Below, piece after piece: positions 5,113 to 8,071 of a stretch of DNA of 8,071 nt; the stretch's first letter is position 1; each line of letters starts with the position of its first letter. The notes beneath the pieces are model-generated. The model was not told where the DNA came from and made no database searches. It saw nothing but the letters and a program-made list of their open reading frames with translations. This DNA is from Elusimicrobiota bacterium (GTDB taxonomy: Bacteria; RUG730). The position numbers and the translations under genes are program-made. Where the stretch lies: positions 1 to 8,071 of the forward strand of contig JAIRLV010000313.1 in NCBI GenBank assembly GCA_031259185.1. The letters run 5' to 3'.

Positions 5113-6825
5113 ATGTTAAATTGTTTAAAATTGAAAAATTACATATTTATTGATGATTTGGAGATAGATTTTAGTGAAGGTTTGACCATTCTTACTGGAG
5201 AAACAGGATCCGGAAAGTCTATTTTGGTAGATGCGATTAGTTTATTATTAGGAGAAAAGGTTGAAAAGCAAATAATTAAAAAAGACGCAGATTTTTGTGA
5301 AATATCTGTGATTTTTGACATAAAAGCAAGATTATTTGATACTCAAAATTTTGAAAATGAAAGTATAGATAAAGAAATATTTGAAGAATTTTTGACTAAT
5401 TTAAATGAAGAAAAAACATTAATTTTTACTAGAAGAATCTTGAAAAATAATAAAAATAAATTTTATATAAACGGCAAATTTGTTATTCTAAATGTAATGA
5501 AGGAAATTTTGAGTAGATTCTTAGAAATTCATGGACAAAACAGTAATCAAAAAATATTTTCAAATTCTATTCAATTAAATATTTTAGATAGATTTTCTAA
5601 CAATCAAAAAATTTTGAAAGAAATAGAAAAATTTTATAATTTAAAAAATCAAATAGAGAAAAAATTATCAGATATATTAGAAGAAAAAAAAGTTTTAAAA
5701 GAGAAAAAAGATTTTTTGAAATTCCAAGCTGATGAATTATCTAAATTCAACTTTAAAAAAGGAGAAGATGAAGAATTAGAAATTGAATATAAAAAATTGT
5801 CAAATATTGACTTGATAGGTCAAATTTTAAATAATATTTCTGAAAAATCTGCAATAATTTCTCAAAATATATTTAATTTGGCAAAAAATTTTGAAGAATT
5901 AAAAAAATATAATAACGATTACTTAGAATTTGATAATGAAATAAATTCATCTATGGATATGTTTAACGAGCTTGAAAACAGAATAAATAGTTCTAAAAAT
6001 TTATTAGAAAGCAGCCCTTATAGGTTAGATGAAATTGCCGCGAAATTAGATAAAATTTCTAAAATGAAAAAAAAATATCATCTGAGATTGGATGAATTAT
6101 TGGAATACAAATCCAAGTTGGAAACTGATTTAAAAAAAATAGATTATGATAGTGATGAAGAAATAGAATTGAAAGATGAACTTATAGAGATTAACAAAAA
6201 ATTAGACGAAAAATCACAAGAAATTCATAAAATTAGATTTGAAAATGCTAAAAATTTGGAAATTTTGATTAATAAAAATTTTGAAGAATTGGATATGGAA
6301 AAAGTTCAGTTGAAAATAGAAATTACTAAAAATCAAAATTTTTCAACTAATGATTTAATTTTTTCTAAAACTGGCTTTGACAAAGTGAACTTTTTGATAA
6401 AAACGAATCCGGGGCAAGATTTTGCAGAGTTAAAAAACATAATTTCTGGCGGCGAACTTTCTAGAATTATGCTTGCAATAAAATATGTCTTATCTAATTT
6501 TGATAAAACTACTACGCTAATTTTTGACGAGATTGATACTGGAATTAGTGGAAAAACAGCTTTTATTATCGGTAAAAAAATGAAAAATATTGCTATGTCC
6601 CATCAAGTATTTTGCATTACTCACCAACCCCAAGTCGCAGTCTTTGGCGATAACAATAAATTAATAAAAAAAGAAATTTCTGCCAATGATATTAAAATAA
6701 AAGTTGAAAATTTATCAAAAACTGGAAAAATAAAAGAAATAGCGAGAATGTTAGGCGGATTGAATATAACTGAAAAAGTTATAGAAAATGCAAAAGAATT
6801 GATAGAATCTGCAGAAAAAATATAA
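5113..6825 (+). CDS. recN: DNA repair protein RecN
   Basis: SMC-like ATPase that acts early in double-strand break repair, holding DNA ends or sister duplexes for recombination. The 570-residue protein is of normal length. It starts with the family pattern LKLKNYIFIDDLEIDFSEG, then Walker A GETGSGKS (29-36). FLEIHGQNSNQ (136-146) and a short antiparallel coiled-coil region follow (about 165-205 and 305-385), the latter including RLDEIAAKL (304-312). The C-terminal ATPase half has the ABC signature ISGGELSR (444-451), Walker B LIFDEID (469-475) and THQPQVA (503-509). All ATPase motifs are intact. It begins 43 bp after ptsI in an A/T-only gap with no clear Shine-Dalgarno site, promoter or terminator. 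Co-transcription with the PTS genes is possible but not shown. The identification is secure. Confidence 0.95.
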   Translation: MLNCLKLKNYIFIDDLEIDFSEGLTILTGETGSGKSILVDAISLLLGEKVEKQIIKKDADFCEISVIFDIKARLFDTQNFENESIDKEIFEEFLTNLNEEKTLIFTRRILKNNKNKFYINGKFVILNVMKEILSRFLEIHGQNSNQKIFSNSIQLNILDRFSNNQKILKEIEKFYNLKNQIEKKLSDILEEKKVLKEKKDFLKFQADELSKFNFKKGEDEELEIEYKKLSNIDLIGQILNNISEKSAIISQNIFNLAKNFEELKKYNNDYLEFDNEINSSMDMFNELENRINSSKNLLESSPYRLDEIAAKLDKISKMKKKYHLRLDELLEYKSKLETDLKKIDYDSDEEIELKDELIEINKKLDEKSQEIHKIRFENAKNLEILINKNFEELDMEKVQLKIEITKNQNFSTNDLIFSKTGFDKVNFLIKTNPGQDFAELKNIISGGELSRIMLAIKYVLSNFDKTTTLIFDEIDTGISGKTAFIIGKKMKNIAMSHQVFCITHQPQVAVFGDNNKLIKKEISANDIKIKVENLSKTGKIKEIARMLGGLNITEKVIENAKELIESAEKI

Positions 6826-6848
6826 TTTTATTAAATTGGAGAAAAATA

Positions 6849-8071
6849 ATGGAAAATGAAAGATATACTGAAGATTTAGTGATGAAAGAAATGAGGAGTT
6901 ATCTTGGTAAAAATGATTGGGGATATATATATCCAAAAACTGTAGAAAAACATAATAAAATAACGCGATGTTTACAAAAAGCGGGTGGCAAACCTGATAT
7001 TTGCGATATAAAAGATTATACGAAAGGAGGGACTGGAAAAGCGCAGCCAGAATATATAATTACTTTTGATGAAAAATTAGATACGATAATTGTTGTAGAG
7101 TGTAAAAGATCGATAACCTATCATAGAAGTGAAATGCTATCTCAACCAAAAAATTATGCAGTTGATGGAGTTTTATATTATGCGAAATTTTTAAAAGAAG
7201 AATATAATGTACTTGCAATCGCAGTCAGTGGAACGAAAAAAAATAATTTTAAAGCAACTACATTTTATTGGCAGAAAGGGCAAGAATATTATATTGAGTA
7301 TAAAAAAGCGACTGATATAATATTGGAACCATTAAACTATTTAAAAATGGTAAATGGTGAAAAAATACAAAAACAATTTTCTTTGGAAGAAATAAGAGAA
7401 ACTGCGATTGAGATGCATAATAAATTGAGAGAAGTTAAAATAACCGAAAAAGATAAACCTATTTTTATTGCAGGACTTTTAATCGCTTTATCAAGCGATA
7501 GTTTTAGCGATAATTATGCAAATTTTAATAATTTTGATATTATTATACAAAATTTGAATTTTGCAATTATCACTAAATTAAAAGATAATAATATGAAAAT
7601 AGATAAAGTTGAAAATATTATAAATTCTTTTAAAAGAATTGCAGGCAATCCAAAATTAAGACAAATTACGTTAGGCCAAGATAATTCTATTCTATGGTAT
7701 ATAAAAGAGCTAGAGTGTAAAATAAAACCTATGATGAATTATAGTGAAAGTACTATTGACGTTTTAAGTGTTTTTTATCACGAATTCATAAAATATAGTG
7801 GTGGCGATGGTAGCGGTTTAGGCATAGTCCTTACTCCACAACATATCACAGAATTTATGGTTGATATTGTAGAAGTAAATAAAAATAGTAAAGTAGTTGA
7901 TATTTGTTGTGGATCTGGGTCTTTTCTTGTAAGCGCTATGGTAAAAATGCTTAAAGAAGCAAATCCTAATGAATATCAACAAATAAAAAATGAACAATTA
8001 TATGGAATAGAATTGGATAATGATTTATTTACTCTTGCTATAGCAAATATGATTGTTAGAGGGGATGGAAA
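6849..8071 (+). CDS. nuclease-N6-adenine DNA methyltransferase fusion, partial (type I/IIG-like restriction-modification)
   Basis: ATG 6849 has GGAG (6838-6841) seven bases upstream and lies 23 bp after recN. The frame stays open for 407 codons to the window edge, so the C-terminus is missing. Residues about 40-130 look like a PD-(D/E)xK nuclease: QPEYII (66-71) or KPD (48-50) as the first acidic motif, then VVECKR (82-87) with Glu84 and Lys86, followed by YAVDGVLYYAKFL and NVLAIAVSG. A helical part (about 170-315) leads to the methyltransferase: LTPQHITEFMV (328-338, HsdM-like), SAM-binding motif I VVDICCGSGSFL (349-360), and YGIELDNDLFTLAIANM (385-401). The NPP[YF] catalytic motif and any DNA-specificity domain lie beyond the edge. 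Likely role: host DNA methylation plus cutting of foreign DNA from one chain. Subtype and target are unknown. GCG and ACG codons seem commoner than in recN, which would suit horizontal acquisition. Confidence 0.85.
   Translation, partial: MENERYTEDLVMKEMRSYLGKNDWGYIYPKTVEKHNKITRCLQKAGGKPDICDIKDYTKGGTGKAQPEYIITFDEKLDTIIVVECKRSITYHRSEMLSQPKNYAVDGVLYYAKFLKEEYNVLAIAVSGTKKNNFKATTFYWQKGQEYYIEYKKATDIILEPLNYLKMVNGEKIQKQFSLEEIRETAIEMHNKLREVKITEKDKPIFIAGLLIALSSDSFSDNYANFNNFDIIIQNLNFAIITKLKDNNMKIDKVENIINSFKRIAGNPKLRQITLGQDNSILWYIKELECKIKPMMNYSESTIDVLSVFYHEFIKYSGGDGSGLGIVLTPQHITEFMVDIVEVNKNSKVVDICCGSGSFLVSAMVKMLKEANPNEYQQIKNEQLYGIELDNDLFTLAIANMIVRGDG

Noticed and set aside
5139-5321. 60-codon open frame on the minus strand within recN
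   Set aside because: It lies wholly opposite the conserved Walker A region of recN and has no family motif or ribosome site; it is a shadow of recN codon use.
6751-6936. 61-codon open frame on the minus strand across the recN end
   Set aside because: It overlaps the end of recN and the start of the methyltransferase gene, is rich in Phe, Tyr and Ser as antisense AT-rich frames are, and has no recognisable motif.
1-8071. CRISPR array or insertion sequence
   Set aside because: No regularly spaced direct repeats and no transposase reading frame were seen anywhere in the window.

Overview
The window comes from a very AT-rich bacterial genome; by eye about three quarters of the bases are A or T, in genes as well as between them. 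All recognised genes lie on the plus strand. In order they are signal peptidase I (lepB), two membrane subunits of a mannose-family phosphotransferase system (EIIC and EIID), HPr, enzyme I (ptsI), the DNA-repair ATPase RecN, and the first 407 codons of a restriction-modification protein that runs off the right edge. The mannose-type EIIC-EIID-HPr-EI order and the divergent EIIC/EIID recall Elusimicrobiota/Endomicrobia or Deltaproteobacteria, and the low GC with traces of gene decay would suit a host-associated lineage. Fusobacteria are another option. I cannot fix the taxon from this window, and there is no rRNA to settle it.

Region 1-594 has no convincing gene. A short open frame at the left edge may be the tail of an upstream gene. 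It is followed by an 11-bp inverted repeat with a T-rich tail (terminator-like, 95-165). A good sigma-70-type promoter (165-194) starts right at the end of that tail, and a second candidate lies at 362-389. From the first promoter the leader before lepB would be about 390 nt. It contains a 10-bp inverted repeat (349-358/470-479) enclosing small hairpins, and a broken open frame that may be a decayed gene.

Region 595-5069 looks like one co-directional block: lepB, EIIC (TTG start), a 130-bp gap holding what may be a decayed N-acetyltransferase start, EIID, HPr (overlapping the EIID end by 8 bp) and ptsI (12 bp after HPr). EI takes phosphate from PEP and passes it to HPr His15. EIIC/EIID would form the membrane sugar channel. 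The cytoplasmic EIIA and EIIB subunits that must link HPr to the channel are not in the window. HPr also carries the Ser46 site used by HPr kinase.

Region 5113-8071 holds recN, complete with Walker A, ABC signature and Walker B motifs. Twenty-three bases later comes a protein with an N-terminal PD-(D/E)xK-type nuclease domain fused to an N6-adenine DNA methyltransferase domain, cut by the window end before its catalytic NPP[YF] motif.

The points most worth a second look are the single-chain nuclease-methyltransferase, the 30-bp in-frame tandem duplication inside ptsI, a Glu-to-Ser change beside the EI catalytic cysteine, the PTS channel lacking EIIA/EIIB, and the remnant between EIIC and EIID. 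I see no clearly new system.
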